Assembly: GCA_002238665.1 (NCBI GenBank)
Contig: MPMU01000003.1
Location: forward strand, 1 to 57,749
Direction: 5' to 3'
Length of the DNA: 57,749 nucleotides
Source of the DNA: Gammaproteobacteria bacterium bin55
Lineage (GTDB): Bacteria; Pseudomonadota; Gammaproteobacteria; Pseudomonadales; Azotimanducaceae
Positions within the stretch are counted from its first letter, which is position 1, and the number at the start of each line of letters is the position of its first letter. The notes under the pieces are model-generated. The model saw only the letters and a list, made by a program, of their open reading frames with translations, made no database searches and had not been told where the DNA came from. Positions 1-8,819 of the stretch are shown in pieces. Made by a program: the position numbers and the translations under genes.

Positions 1-556
1 GTCGGAAGAAAGTTATCGCTCTAAGTAAGGAGTGCTTCCGCCAAACGGTTCGGCACCGCAATGACTTACACGCGCTTACCACCGCCATCGTTCTTCATCA
101 CGGGAAATATGTGGCGGTGGAAAATTTACTGATCAAGAACCTAACGGCTCATGGTGGTAATCACAAGCGCGGGCTTAATCGATCAATTCTGGAACAGAAC
201 TGGGGTCAATTTATACAACAACTCGCATACAAGGCTGAAAGTGCTGGTGGCAAGTTAGTGAAGGTAGATCCTAACAATACAACGCAAAGATGTTCCACCT
301 GTGATGCTTTGCCACAAGTAAAGCTCACGTTGGCCGATAGGTGGTTCTACTGTAGTACCTGCGGCCACTCGGAAGATCGGGACATCAATGCGGCGAAGAA
401 CATTCTACTTAAGGGCCTAGAAGCTCTTAACTTGGGCGGGAGTATCCCCGGGGCGTGGGTAGAAGGAAGGGAAACGGAGCGCACTGGCGCACCGTCCACG
501 CAGAACAGTAGCCTTAGTGAATCCTTATGGCACTTAGGTATATAACTCCCAATAAT
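1..556 (+). mobile_element. Right part of an IS200/IS605-type element
   Basis: The element is recognised by tnpB. Its right boundary lies between the tnpB stop (545) and about 556, because methyltransferase-like residues (ending ..RSAEI) can be read on the minus strand down to about 554. In this family the guide RNA scaffold overlaps the 3' end of tnpB and the right end, and the guide is taken from the flank. Here the flank is the methyltransferase gene. I could not define the terminal hairpin. Confidence 0.6.
3..545 (+). CDS. tnpB: TnpB, IS200/IS605-family RNA-guided nuclease (5' end outside window)
   Basis: The reading frame is open from the first base of the window (first whole codon at 3), so only the C-terminal 180 residues are visible. 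Counting from that codon, I see the RuvC-II glutamate in VAVENL (about E40), a zinc ribbon made of two CSTC pairs (C97/C100 and C117/C120) and the RuvC-III motif DRDINAAKN (about D127). The RuvC-I aspartate lies upstream and cannot be checked. Family knowledge: TnpB is the ancestor of Cas12 and cuts DNA guided by an RNA derived from the element's right end. No tnpA partner is visible. The gene runs tail to tail into a methyltransferase gene, which its insertion truncated. The GTG at 111 is an internal codon, not the real start. Confidence 0.88.
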   Translation, partial: RKKVIALSKECFRQTVRHRNDLHALTTAIVLHHGKYVAVENLLIKNLTAHGGNHKRGLNRSILEQNWGQFIQQLAYKAESAGGKLVKVDPNNTTQRCSTCDALPQVKLTLADRWFYCSTCGHSEDRDINAAKNILLKGLEALNLGGSIPGAWVEGRETERTGAPSTQNSSLSESLWHLGI

Positions 557-1549
557 TTCAGCGCTCCTGCAGATTCGACCGGAACGCCACGAACACACAG
601 CCGCAGGGCATAGACCGCCAAACGGTTCCCATACGACATCATGTTTGTCCGTACAAACATCAATTGTCGTATTTACCAACTTCAAAGGTTTCTGGCTACC
701 GTGTAGACTCTTGAACTTCCATCGCATTTTCTGACGTTCACCGTTGACACGCTCATTGCCTCCTACATGCGGATGCTGCCAAACATTTGTTAAACCGATC
801 GGGCAACGGAACTTAGCACGTTGCCGTTCCCATTCGATTGCGCTGAGCGGTGTCTTGCCATTCACACTGAAATAGGGTCTACCAGACGGGTCACCATGTA
901 AATTTGCATATTTCGCAAGTGCACAAAACGCCTCAGGAGGCGGGAAGTACCATAAATGGTCAGTTGTCAGGTACTTTCTGGTTGCTGCATTGACTACACC
1001 ACAGGCCTCATTTGCTTTGGAAAGAGGCAATCCAGCCCGAAGCCATTCATGCCTAAGCCATTTTTGCAGCGTCAGGTTATCGAAGCGAGCAGTCTTGACA
1101 TATTGGACACAAACCTCAGTTATGACAGGAAGCTTGCGGAGAGTCTTTGTATTAGCGTTACCTGCGATATGTCCCATGCCCTTGTTCCATATGTGACAAG
1201 ATCGGTATTCCCATCCCAATTCTTGCAATACCGGATGAACTGTAGCCCAGCCTAATTCTGAATTCCAGAACCAGAGCGTGGTTTGCGGTGTAGCACTATC
1301 CGCCCAAGCTTGAATATGTGGTCGATACCAGTCTGGTAAGTTGACTACATCAGTTAAATCTCCTGGATACCCACTTAATCCATAAGGTCCATCGCTCACA
1401 ATGCAAGTAGGTGTCGGCCAATCCGAGTAAAGATCCTCCGCATAGTTGAGACTAATCTCAACCGTACCCCGTCGATAGAGATTTTCAGTGTTCTGACCCG
1501 GCAGTCGGGTTCTTACTAATGGGACTTCCTGCACCGACAAAGAACTCAT
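347..1549 (-). pseudogene. Site-specific DNA methyltransferase (N6-A/N4-C type), 3' end replaced by the tnpB element
   Basis: This is a DNA amino-methyltransferase. SDGPYG at residues 52-57 is a variant of catalytic motif IV (usual form DPPY), HGSQKPLKL at about 283-291 fits motif X, and WEPFGG at 307-312 fits the S-adenosylmethionine-binding motif I. The order IV-X-I suggests a beta-class enzyme. Family-like sequence runs to about residue 332 (base 554). The remaining 66 or so residues are read antisense through tnpB, so the true C-terminus (probably only 15-25 residues) is lost. It may be inactive or only trimmed. The start at 1549 has a strong GGAGG ribosome site that lies inside a perfect inverted repeat. 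No cognate restriction enzyme is visible beside it. Confidence 0.72.
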
Positions 1550-1568
1550 ACTCGCTCCTCCGAGTATG
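1547..1568 (-). promoter_or_regulatory. Perfect inverted repeat enclosing the methyltransferase ribosome-binding site and start codon
   Basis: On the minus strand CATACTCG, six bases GAGGAG, then CGAGTATG. The two 8-base arms are perfectly complementary. The ribosome-binding purines form the loop, and the ATG of the methyltransferase is the last three bases of the second arm. It could be a translational control hairpin or an operator (for instance for autoregulation by the methyltransferase). This is inference from the sequence only. Confidence 0.55.
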
Positions 1569-1626
1569 TTGCACCTAACCCCATAAACCGATACCCTATC
1601 AGCTGCACCTGTCGAGTGCGTTCCTC

Positions 1627-1681
1627 ACCTTTCAATCTCGCAACCCGTTCATTCACGCAAACTTACACAATATGCCCAAGA
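1627..1681 (+). repeat. Direct repeat copy A, possible IS end
   Basis: It contains GCAAACTTACACAA (1657-1670) with matching flanks (CAATCTC on the left, TGCC.AAGA on the right) shared with a second copy at 2277-2333 in the same orientation. It lies exactly where the HicA-like frame loses similarity, which suggests an insertion-sequence terminus or excision scar. Confidence 0.5.
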
Positions 1682-1716
1682 AGCAAAGCGCCGCCAACGT
1701 CCCGAGGTAGCTTCAA
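1663..1716 (-). pseudogene. HicA-like toxin stub (first 11 codons only)
   Basis: A TTG at 1716 overlaps the HicB-like stop (TTGA). It opens a frame reading (M)KLPRDVGGAL, which matches the usual N-terminus of HicA-like mRNA interferases. The similarity then ends, and the frame stops at 1663 inside a repeated sequence containing GTGTAAGTTTGC. I infer truncation by a mobile element end. It is too short to be functional. Confidence 0.4.
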
Positions 1717-1929
1717 GCCACCATGATCTCATCATGCACGAAATGCAACCTAATGATGTTAGGTCGATCCATCGTTTCGTCGAAGTAGCAGTCAAACGCT
1801 TCCCTGACGTTTTGGCGGATCTCTTCGATGGAGTCACCCTGTGTGTATCCCGTAGTCGAGCGCGCTTGCTGAATATCCACCATCGACTTCGTCTTGGGTG
1901 ATCTCAAATGTGATCTCGGTTCCGGACAT
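1713..1929 (-). pseudogene. HicB-like antitoxin, frameshifted
   Basis: From ATG at 1929 the frame reads MSGTEITFEITQDEVDGGYS and continues ASALDYGIHT before a stop. The continuation QGDSIEEIRQNVREAFDCYF, then ..IIRLHFVHDEIMVA, is one frame over and ends at 1713. Joined, the two halves resemble a small solo HicB-like antitoxin of about 70 residues, a family often mislabelled as an oxoisovalerate dehydrogenase subunit. One base around 1825-1835 breaks the frame. The stop overlaps a TTG start of a HicA-like stub, which supports the assignment. It is most likely inactive unless rescued by programmed slippage or a sequencing error. Confidence 0.6.
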
Positions 1930-2415
1930 TACATTCTCTCCTAGACTCGTGAAATAGGGGCGTCTGGTAACTGGTTCAGAGTTGACGAACGCACTGAATC
2001 ATACCCCTAGTGACACTGCTCATGACGCAATTTCCGAGCAGTCTCGGACCCTAATATCGGTATGCTGACTCGGATGGGACACCCATCGGCTGATTACATG
2101 GATAGGTGTGCTCTCTTTACTCATTCCTTTTCCAGCCCGACGCTAACGAAGTTCCCAGCCGAATACGTCGAGTGAAGCTCGCCGTCCTAGAAGCCGCCCG
2201 CGATGAAGGCGACGTTGAGCTATCTCAACAGCACCGTCCTTCCTGCGTTCGGGCATTTGCCTGTTGACTGCGTTTCACACCAATCAATCTCACTAGCCTT
2301 CGATTTATGCAAACTTACACAAAGTGCCGAAGACCCTACGCGCTTCTACAAGATCTCGGCACAATCGTAAATGAGTACCTGAAATTACCTCTCTAATCTG
2401 AAGCATCAAAACCTG
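1930..2415. other. Intergenic debris between toxin-antitoxin remnant and recA
   Basis: There is no intact gene. On the plus strand near 2158-2290 a frame reads VKLAVLEAARDEGDVELSQQ before a stop, which looks like a decayed coding fragment that I cannot identify. The second copy of the direct repeat lies at 2277-2333. No terminator for recA was seen. Confidence 0.4.
2277..2333 (+). repeat. Direct repeat copy B
   Basis: This is the same 14-base core GCAAACTTACACAA (2309-2322), with flanks similar to the copy at 1627-1681 and the same orientation, about 650 bases away. The two copies may be two remnants of one IS end or the edges of a deleted element. Confidence 0.5.
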
Positions 2416-3444
2416 CTACTCGTCAATTTTCCCGTTCTCTTCCGCTTTACTGTTCTTAGAAAACACGGTTTCTCGTATTTGTGATTCAATCTGCGTCCTG
2501 ATATCAGGTCGATCATTCAACCAAGCAACAGCGTTCTTCCGACCTTGACCGATCCGTTCACCCTGGAACGAATACCACGCGCCAGACTTCTCGACTAAAT
2601 TGTGCTCTACACCGTGATCCAATATCTCGCCGCTTAAATTGATGCCACTGTCATAGAGAATCTCAAACTCAGTCTGCTTGAATGGCGGCGCAAGTTTGTT
2701 CTTCAGTACCTTCACCCGAGTCTGGTTACCGACTACTTCATCACCTTGTTTGATAGCTCCTATACGACGGATATCTAATCGAACTGACGAATAAAACTTC
2801 AGCGCGTTTCCACCAGTCGTCGTTTCTGGACTACCGAACATGACGCCGATTTTCATTCTTATCTGATTGATGAAAATCACCAATGTGCTTGAGTGCATGA
2901 TACTGCCAGTCATCTTTCTTAATGCCTGACTCATTAGCCGTGCGTGCAAACCAACGTGGCTGTCACCCATTTCACCCTCGAGTTCTGCTTTTGGAGTCAA
3001 CGCAGCTACCGAATCAATGACAATCACATCAACCGCACCAGAACGAACGATGCTATCGCAAATCTCCAGAGCTTGTTCACCAGTATCTGGTTGTGCTATG
3101 TACAAATCATCAATGTTTACTCCCAATTTCTCTGCAAAAATCGGATCAAGTGCATGTTCAGCATCGATGAAGGCGCATGTACCACCTTTTTTCTGAGCTT
3201 CTGCAATTACTTGAAGAGTGAGTGATGTTTTCCCTGAAGATTCAGGCCCGTAGATTTCGACAACTCGACCTCGAGGTAACCCACCAGTTCCCAGTGCTAT
3301 ATCTAACCCTAGTGAACCTGTGGAAATCACCGGAACAGAAACTTGCTGACGGTCTCCCAACCGCATGAGAGCTCCTTTTCCGAATTGCCGCTCTATCTGT
3401 GTAAGTGTTGCTTTTAAAGCTCGATCTTTTTCTTTATCTGACAT
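2416..3444 (-). CDS. recA: RecA recombinase
   Basis: RecA forms ATP-dependent filaments on single-stranded DNA, drives strand exchange and triggers LexA self-cleavage. The Walker A motif GPESSGKT is at 66-73, the catalytic glutamate is at E96 in IDAEHALDP, and a near-standard L2 region ([15 protein letters not shown]) is present. At 342 residues it is slightly shorter than the E. coli protein (353), mainly in the acidic tail. The start is supported by an AGGAGG ribosome site six bases upstream. It is divergent from mutS, with a promoter and a LexA-like box between them. The usual recX was not seen downstream. Confidence 0.98.
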   Translation of the reverse strand: MSDKEKDRALKATLTQIERQFGKGALMRLGDRQQVSVPVISTGSLGLDIALGTGGLPRGRVVEIYGPESSGKTSLTLQVIAEAQKKGGTCAFIDAEHALDPIFAEKLGVNIDDLYIAQPDTGEQALEICDSIVRSGAVDVIVIDSVAALTPKAELEGEMGDSHVGLHARLMSQALRKMTGSIMHSSTLVIFINQIRMKIGVMFGSPETTTGGNALKFYSSVRLDIRRIGAIKQGDEVVGNQTRVKVLKNKLAPPFKQTEFEILYDSGINLSGEILDHGVEHNLVEKSGAWYSFQGERIGQGRKNAVAWLNDRPDIRTQIESQIRETVFSKNSKAEENGKIDE

Positions 3445-3466
3445 ATTTCCTCCTATGTGTTAATTA

Positions 3467-3495
3467 ACTATACATAAAAACAGCAATGAAACCAA
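3467..3495 (-). promoter_or_regulatory. recA promoter (TTGGTT-17-TATAGT)
   Basis: On the minus strand a -35-like TTGGTT (3490-3495) and a -10-like TATAGT (3467-3472) are separated by 17 bases, about 23 bases before the recA start. A LexA-like box overlaps the spacer and -10 element, as expected for an SOS-repressed promoter. Confidence 0.55.
3468..3483. promoter_or_regulatory. LexA (SOS) box candidate
   Basis: The sequence CTATACATAAAAACAG matches the gammaproteobacterial LexA consensus CTGT-N8-ACAG with one mismatch (CTAT). It overlaps the recA -10 element. Family knowledge: recA is almost always under LexA control in this class. The repressor gene itself is not in the window. Confidence 0.55.
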
Positions 3496-3556
3496 ATTAA
3501 ATTTGTATTCAAATTTAACTGGTGCAAAATTCCCCTTTCTCTACTAGCTTTTAAGG

Positions 3557-6130
3557 ATGGCATCAATCCAAACCACGCCGATGATGCGGCAATATCTAGC
3601 CATAAAGGCAGAGCACGCCGATGTGTTACTGTTTTACCGGATGGGTGACTTCTATGAGCTCTTCTTTGAAGATGCCAAAGAAGCTTCTGATCTGCTTGAA
3701 ATCACGCTGACCAGTCGAGGTCAGCACAACGGTCAGCCAATTCCGATGTGCGGTGTGCCATTCCATTCGATTGGTCCCTACCTAAAAAAGTTGGTGCTAC
3801 TTGGCCGTTCGGCTGCAATTTGCGAGCAAGTCGGTGATCCTAAATTAGCTAAAGGCACTGTGGATCGAGAAGTCCAACGAATTATCACCCCCGGCACGCT
3901 CATTGAAGAAGACCTGCTGAACGAAGTGCAGGAAAGTGTCTTACTGTCAATCTGCTCAATTACTAAAAAACAACATTCTCTGGGTTTAGCTTGGCTCAAT
4001 CTATCCACCAATGTGCTCAAAGTAGGTGAGGTCAAAGAGTCTGAACTTCAAGCTTTTATTTCGAGGGTTAACCCCAGCGAAATACTGATTCGCGAGGGAT
4101 ATGAACTAGGTATAGCTTCGGTTCCCGTACAGGCGCTGGATGCCTTCCAATTCGACGAGGACCTCGCAATTCGAGCTCTGAAGTCACACTTTCAGATAGC
4201 AGATCTTGCAGGCTTATCCCTAAACGATAAGCCTCTCGTCTGCGGCGCAGTTGCAGCCTTGCTCGACTACGCCAAACACACGATCCGTCAGCCGATGAAC
4301 TTTGTCGATACCCTCGAATGGGAACATTCGGCAGATCACATCTATATGGATGCACAAACACGTCGTGACCTGCAACTCACGGAAAGCAATGGACGTGTAA
4401 CTTCCGACGGTACCTTAGCATCGACAATTGACCATACGCAAACCCCGATGGGTAGCCGCTTGCTAAGAGAATGGATCAGTGAACCTACCACAGACCTGAC
4501 GGTAATCAATCAACGACTTGATGTCGTGGGAACTATTCATAACTCTCAGGTTGTGGACCGAATTCAATCACGACTTAAGCAAGTTGGCGATCTACAAAGG
4601 ATGACTACTCGTCTGTCACTCTACACTGCAACGCCTAGAGACCTGAACCGCATGGCTCATGCCTTGAGAATGTTTGAAGAGCTTCGTAGTGAAATTGCAA
4701 ATCTTGAGATATTGCATGAACAGGCACGGTTTAACCAAGTCACTGATGTCAGCGAAATTGCAGCATCGATCGAAAAGGCAGTGGTAGATAGCCCTCCGGT
4801 GACGATCCGAGAAGGCGGCATGATTCGAGCTGGTTTTAATCAAGAGCTCGACGGGTACAAGGATCTAATTCAGAACTCCAACCAAAAGTTGCAACAAATT
4901 GAAGCTAATGAACAAGCTCGAACCCGTCTCAAAAATCTAAAAGTTGGATACAACCGAGTCCATGGTTACTACATTGAACTGCCAAAATCTGTCAGTAACC
5001 CATTACCCGGCGAATATATTCGTCGTCAGACGCTGAAACATCACGAGAGATACGTCACCGCAGAGCTACGCAAGTTTGAGGAGCAAGTTCTATCCGCCCA
5101 CGCAAATTCGCTGAAATGCGAAAAGGAGGTTTGGCACCAGCTTGTCAACAGTCTTCAAGGACATTGCCCTGTCTTTCGTCTAGTAGCCAATCTCCTAAGC
5201 CGGTTGGATGTTCTGTGCGGATTTGCAATGCTTTGCACACGATTTCAGCTATGTAGGCCTATATTCGTTTCTAATCCTCTAATCGATATTCGAGACGGCC
5301 GACACCTCGTCGTAGAAGCAGAACCAAACATACAGTTTGTACCCAACAGCATCGTACTTAATCCGACTCGAAAAACACTAATTATTACTGGTCCAAACAT
5401 GGGAGGAAAATCCACCTATATGCGACAGACTGCTCTGAACGTGATCCTTGCATATAGTGGTTGTTTCGTACCCGCGAGCTACGCAACATTGGGACCGATT
5501 GATCGAATTTTCACTAGGATCGGTGCACAAGATGATCTCACAGCTGGGAGATCCACCTTTATGGTCGAAATGAGCGAGACGGCCAACATCCTGCACAATG
5601 CGACGCAGAAATCACTGGTATTACTTGACGAAGTTGGACGGGGAACCAGTACCTACGACGGCCTAGCGCTAGCTTGGACCATTGCAGAAGAACTTGCAAA
5701 GCGAACCGGTGCATTCGTTCTGTTTGCTACCCATTACTTTGAAATGACAGCCCTTGCGGAAGAACACGGGCAAGTCCATAACGTGCATTTTGACGCCGTC
5801 GAACATGGTAACGAAGTGGTTTTTCTGCACAATGTACAGGATGGTTCAGCATCAAAAAGCTATGGTATTCAGGTCGCCAAGTTAGCAGGTATCCCGGGAC
5901 GAGTAACGAGAAAGGCGGTAAACCGTCTACATATGTTGGAGGCGAATGAAGCCGTTAATAAAAATCCTTCTGGTGAGATATTTAGTACACCCGAACCTGT
6001 CGTCAGTCCATTCGCAGACGAGATAATTTCTGAATTGGAAGATGTCGATGTGGATTCCCTCACTCCCAGGGATGCATTGCTTCTGATCTATTCCCTAAGA
6101 GACAAAATTGCAGAACAGAATAAGGAGTAA
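3557..6130 (+). CDS. mutS: DNA mismatch repair protein MutS
   Basis: MutS recognises mispairs and signals to MutL using ATP. The mismatch-inserting F-Y-E motif is at 32-34, the Walker [10 protein letters not shown] at about 612-620, followed by [14 protein letters not shown] (Walker B/signature) and the helix-turn-helix ATPase dimer region. The length of 857 residues is normal. The ATG at 3557 gives the expected N-terminus (TPMMRQYL), although AAGG sits only two bases before it. It leads a run with an aminotransferase-like gene 9 bases downstream. Confidence 0.97.
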   Translation: MASIQTTPMMRQYLAIKAEHADVLLFYRMGDFYELFFEDAKEASDLLEITLTSRGQHNGQPIPMCGVPFHSIGPYLKKLVLLGRSAAICEQVGDPKLAKGTVDREVQRIITPGTLIEEDLLNEVQESVLLSICSITKKQHSLGLAWLNLSTNVLKVGEVKESELQAFISRVNPSEILIREGYELGIASVPVQALDAFQFDEDLAIRALKSHFQIADLAGLSLNDKPLVCGAVAALLDYAKHTIRQPMNFVDTLEWEHSADHIYMDAQTRRDLQLTESNGRVTSDGTLASTIDHTQTPMGSRLLREWISEPTTDLTVINQRLDVVGTIHNSQVVDRIQSRLKQVGDLQRMTTRLSLYTATPRDLNRMAHALRMFEELRSEIANLEILHEQARFNQVTDVSEIAASIEKAVVDSPPVTIREGGMIRAGFNQELDGYKDLIQNSNQKLQQIEANEQARTRLKNLKVGYNRVHGYYIELPKSVSNPLPGEYIRRQTLKHHERYVTAELRKFEEQVLSAHANSLKCEKEVWHQLVNSLQGHCPVFRLVANLLSRLDVLCGFAMLCTRFQLCRPIFVSNPLIDIRDGRHLVVEAEPNIQFVPNSIVLNPTRKTLIITGPNMGGKSTYMRQTALNVILAYSGCFVPASYATLGPIDRIFTRIGAQDDLTAGRSTFMVEMSETANILHNATQKSLVLLDEVGRGTSTYDGLALAWTIAEELAKRTGAFVLFATHYFEMTALAEEHGQVHNVHFDAVEHGNEVVFLHNVQDGSASKSYGIQVAKLAGIPGRVTRKAVNRLHMLEANEAVNKNPSGEIFSTPEPVVSPFADEIISELEDVDVDSLTPRDALLLIYSLRDKIAEQNKE

Positions 6131-6139
6131 TCCATCGCC

Positions 6140-7384
6140 ATGGAAAACCAACTTTTAGCGCAAAGACAACGGGTCTTTGGCCAAGGATCAGCATTGTTCT
6201 ATGCTGAACCGCTGACGATCATTCGAGGTGAAGGCGTTGAGTTATTCGACGATGCCGGAAAACGCTTCATTGACATGTACAACAATGTACCTTGCGTGGG
6301 CCATAGTCACCCTCACGTTGTCTCTGAGGTGTCAAAGCAACTTGGTCAGCTCAACGTTCATAGCCGATATTTACACGAGAGTATTCTTCGCTACGGCGAA
6401 CGGTTAACCAGCCTACACCATTCTGGGATTGAAAGTGTGGTATTCAGTTGCACTGGAACTGAAGCGAACGAAGTCGCCTTAATGACCGCGCGAGCTCACA
6501 CCGGAGGCGTCGGCATCGTCTGTACCGATGCTGCATACCACGGTAACAGTTTTGCGGTACGTCAGTTGTCTCGTCCGAGCAACAATCCCCATGTTCGGTC
6601 GATACCTTTCCCAGAGAGCTATCGATGTGAAGCTACGAATCCTTGTGACTTTTTTATCGAAAAGCTGGAAGAAACCATCTCAGGATTTGCAGAAGACGAC
6701 ATTCCTTTTGCCGGCATGTTGGTCTGTTCGTTGTTGGCTAATGAAGGACTGCCAAATATCCCAGAAGGCTTCATGTCAAAAGCCGTAGAGTTGGTTCATC
6801 GGGCCGGTGGGGTAATGATCGCTGACGAAGTACAAGCAGGTCTTGGCCGCTCGGGTCATTGGTGGGGCTATGAAGTCTCAGACTTCATTCCAGACATAGT
6901 TGTAATGGGTAAACCGATTGGTGCGGGAATACCTCTAGCAGCCACGGCTGCCAGCCGTGAATTGGTCGAGTCGTTTCGGAAATCTACCCGGTATTTCAAC
7001 ACCTTTGCATCTAGTCCCGTTCAAGCTGCTGCTGGCAACGCGGTATTGGATGTATTCGAAAATGAGAATCTCTTGGAAAATGTCAACAAAGTTGGCATCC
7101 AACTGGCGGCAGGTATTCGTGAGCTTGGTTCAGATCATCCCCAAGTTGGCGATATTCGATCACACGGTCTATTCATAGGGATTGAGTGGGTCAAGTCTAG
7201 TGACAGCAAAGAGCCTGATGCGCGTGGCGCGGTCGTTAAAGTCAATGAGCTGAAAGAACTGGGATTTCTTATTGGCAATGCCGGTGCTTATGGAAACGTC
7301 CTAAAGATCAGGCCACCATTAGTTTTCTCAATGAAGAACGCTGAAGATTTTCTGCAGGCACTCGGCCACGTACTGGCTCACTAA
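6140..7384 (+). CDS. Class III PLP-dependent aminotransferase or amino-alcohol phosphate phospho-lyase
   Basis: This is a fold-type I PLP enzyme: ADEVQAGLGRSG (D229, cofactor pyridine contact) and MGKPIGAG (K258, Schiff-base lysine) are clear, and the length of 414 residues is normal. It is 9 bases after mutS and is directly followed (stop TAA, then GTG) by an APH-fold kinase. Known examples pair such an enzyme with an amino-alcohol kinase, as in hydroxylysine kinase plus phosphohydroxylysine phospho-lyase, or ethanolamine-phosphate phospho-lyase. I therefore infer a kinase/phospho-lyase pair acting on a small amino alcohol. An ordinary aminotransferase is the alternative. The substrate is unknown. 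Confidence 0.75.
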   Translation: MENQLLAQRQRVFGQGSALFYAEPLTIIRGEGVELFDDAGKRFIDMYNNVPCVGHSHPHVVSEVSKQLGQLNVHSRYLHESILRYGERLTSLHHSGIESVVFSCTGTEANEVALMTARAHTGGVGIVCTDAAYHGNSFAVRQLSRPSNNPHVRSIPFPESYRCEATNPCDFFIEKLEETISGFAEDDIPFAGMLVCSLLANEGLPNIPEGFMSKAVELVHRAGGVMIADEVQAGLGRSGHWWGYEVSDFIPDIVVMGKPIGAGIPLAATAASRELVESFRKSTRYFNTFASSPVQAAAGNAVLDVFENENLLENVNKVGIQLAAGIRELGSDHPQVGDIRSHGLFIGIEWVKSSDSKEPDARGAVVKVNELKELGFLIGNAGAYGNVLKIRPPLVFSMKNAEDFLQALGHVLAH

Positions 7385-8377
7385 GTGAATGCAAAAAACC
7401 TAGAACAAGATGCATCGAAAGCCATGCAGTCTTGGGATATCGACGTAGAAAGTGTCAAGTTCATAACCGTATCAGAGAATATCTCTTTCCACGTCGTATC
7501 CAAAACAGGTAAGCAATACGTACTTCGGTTTCATCGGCCCGGATATCACGACTACCAAGAGTTGATATCAGAACGCATATGGACCGATGATTTAATCGCT
7601 ACTGGTCTGGATTGTCCAGTAGGTGTAAAGGCGCGCGAGAATCAAGACTTCGTCCAATCCCGAATCAACGGACAAACCCGTTATGCCGGTGTATTGAAGT
7701 GGGTCGATGGACAACCACTCTGGCAAGTGCTCGAAGATGCCGACTCCCACATTAGTGAATCCGTGCACCGTTTTCAGATGATTGGAGAGCTCGTCGCAAA
7801 TTTCCATGAACAGGCGCAACATTGGCAACCACCACCCGACTTTAAGCGACCAGTGCTCGACGAGCATGGTTTTATGGGAGAACAACCGTTCTGGGGTAGA
7901 TTCTGGGAATCGAAAGATCTATCAAAGAAGCAACAGGGATTTCTGACTGAAATACGGGACGCGTGTTTTGAAATACTCGCCAATCTCTCGAAGGCTCCTG
8001 AACACTATTCCATGATTCATGCTGACCTGCATCCAGGTAACATCATCAAGCATGGATCAAGACTTCATGTGATCGATTTCGATGATGCCTGCTTCAGCTG
8101 GCACCTGTACGACTTCGCCGTAACAATGTTGAGTTATACAGACGATGAAAATTATCGATCCTTGTTAGATGCCTTCTTCAAAGGTTACAGTAACCTTCGT
8201 TCACTGCCACCAAAACTCATGCCATCATTGAATTTTTTCTATCTACTTCGGGTATTGGCTCATATTGGTTGGCTTGCGGACCGACCTGAGTTGAATAAGT
8301 ACGGTGCGACTCAGGAGCATATGGAGCTAATTGAAAGTGACGCAGAGAAAATCATCCGCGCGTACCACAATGCTTAA
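7385..8377 (+). CDS. APH-fold phosphotransferase (amino-alcohol or homoserine kinase-like)
   Basis: This protein-kinase-like small-molecule kinase has HADLHPGNI (catalytic D214) and VIDFDDA (metal-binding D231), the signature of the APH/choline-kinase/homoserine kinase II group. The GTG start at 7385 abuts the upstream stop, so the two genes are probably translationally coupled. Tandem placement with a class III PLP enzyme suggests that it phosphorylates the amino alcohol which the partner then eliminates (hydroxylysine- or ethanolamine-like). At 330 residues it is typical. The substrate is inference only. Confidence 0.72.
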   Translation: MNAKNLEQDASKAMQSWDIDVESVKFITVSENISFHVVSKTGKQYVLRFHRPGYHDYQELISERIWTDDLIATGLDCPVGVKARENQDFVQSRINGQTRYAGVLKWVDGQPLWQVLEDADSHISESVHRFQMIGELVANFHEQAQHWQPPPDFKRPVLDEHGFMGEQPFWGRFWESKDLSKKQQGFLTEIRDACFEILANLSKAPEHYSMIHADLHPGNIIKHGSRLHVIDFDDACFSWHLYDFAVTMLSYTDDENYRSLLDAFFKGYSNLRSLPPKLMPSLNFFYLLRVLAHIGWLADRPELNKYGATQEHMELIESDAEKIIRAYHNA

Positions 8378-8486
8378 TTTTGTCCCCTAGAAGTCCGCAT
8401 AAATTCGATTTCGATTAGCTAAAATTCCGATTTATGTGACTTCGATATTCAAGAAGTCACACTGTGTTGAATGGATGCAACTCACA

Positions 8487-8630
8487 ATGAAAAGACTTCA
8501 GAAAATTACCCTTTTTGCAACCGTTGTTTTCCTCGGTTTGTTGACATTGACGTTTTCAGGCTGTGCTGCGCAACCATGTGCAGATGGCTCGTTCCAATGT
8601 AATGCAGCTACGACCGAGATGCATGATTAA
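8487..8630 (+). CDS. Small lipoprotein, 47 residues, unknown role
   Basis: The product starts MKRLQKITLF, has a hydrophobic core and a lipobox ending FSGC, and leaves a mature peptide of about 23 residues containing one more cysteine pair-like spacing (CAAQPC..C). I chose ATG 8487 because it places the signal peptide at the N-terminus. The frame is open upstream to 8436, but that would bury the signal. No family was recognised. It lies between the kinase gene and fdxA. Confidence 0.55.
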   Translation: MKRLQKITLFATVVFLGLLTLTFSGCAAQPCADGSFQCNAATTEMHD

Positions 8631-8670
8631 GGGGTAGTTTCTTTCTCGATTGAGAATCGAAAACTGAAAG

Positions 8671-8688
8671 AACTCCTTAAAAGGAGTT
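8671..8688. promoter_or_regulatory. Perfect 8-bp inverted repeat between lipoprotein gene and fdxA
   Basis: AACTCCTT, two bases, AAGGAGTT. It is 41 bases after the lipoprotein stop and 131 bases before fdxA. It lacks a following T-run, so it is not a classical terminator. It could be an operator or an RNA hairpin. Confidence 0.4.
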
Positions 8689-8819
8689 AACCGTGCCGTC
8701 GTTTTGTCGATGGTTCATTTACAAATAACTAATCCTTGGCGTCGCGGTATTTCGCGATTTAGTCAGAAATTGACAAGCGAATGAAGTTCAAGCCAAATTC
8801 CTTGAGGAGATTTTTCTAA

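Noticed and set aside
347-553. C-terminal 66 residues of the methyltransferase frame as real protein sequence
   Set aside because: They are read antisense to well-supported tnpB codons and lack family resemblance, so they are a read-through tail.
956-1255. Plus-strand frames of 99 and 68 codons
   Set aside because: They are antisense to the methyltransferase motifs, with no ribosome site or domain.
1649-1837. Minus-strand 62-codon frame with Ser/Arg-rich product
   Set aside because: It is a shifted frame over the HicB-like gene, and the composition is that of a shadow frame.
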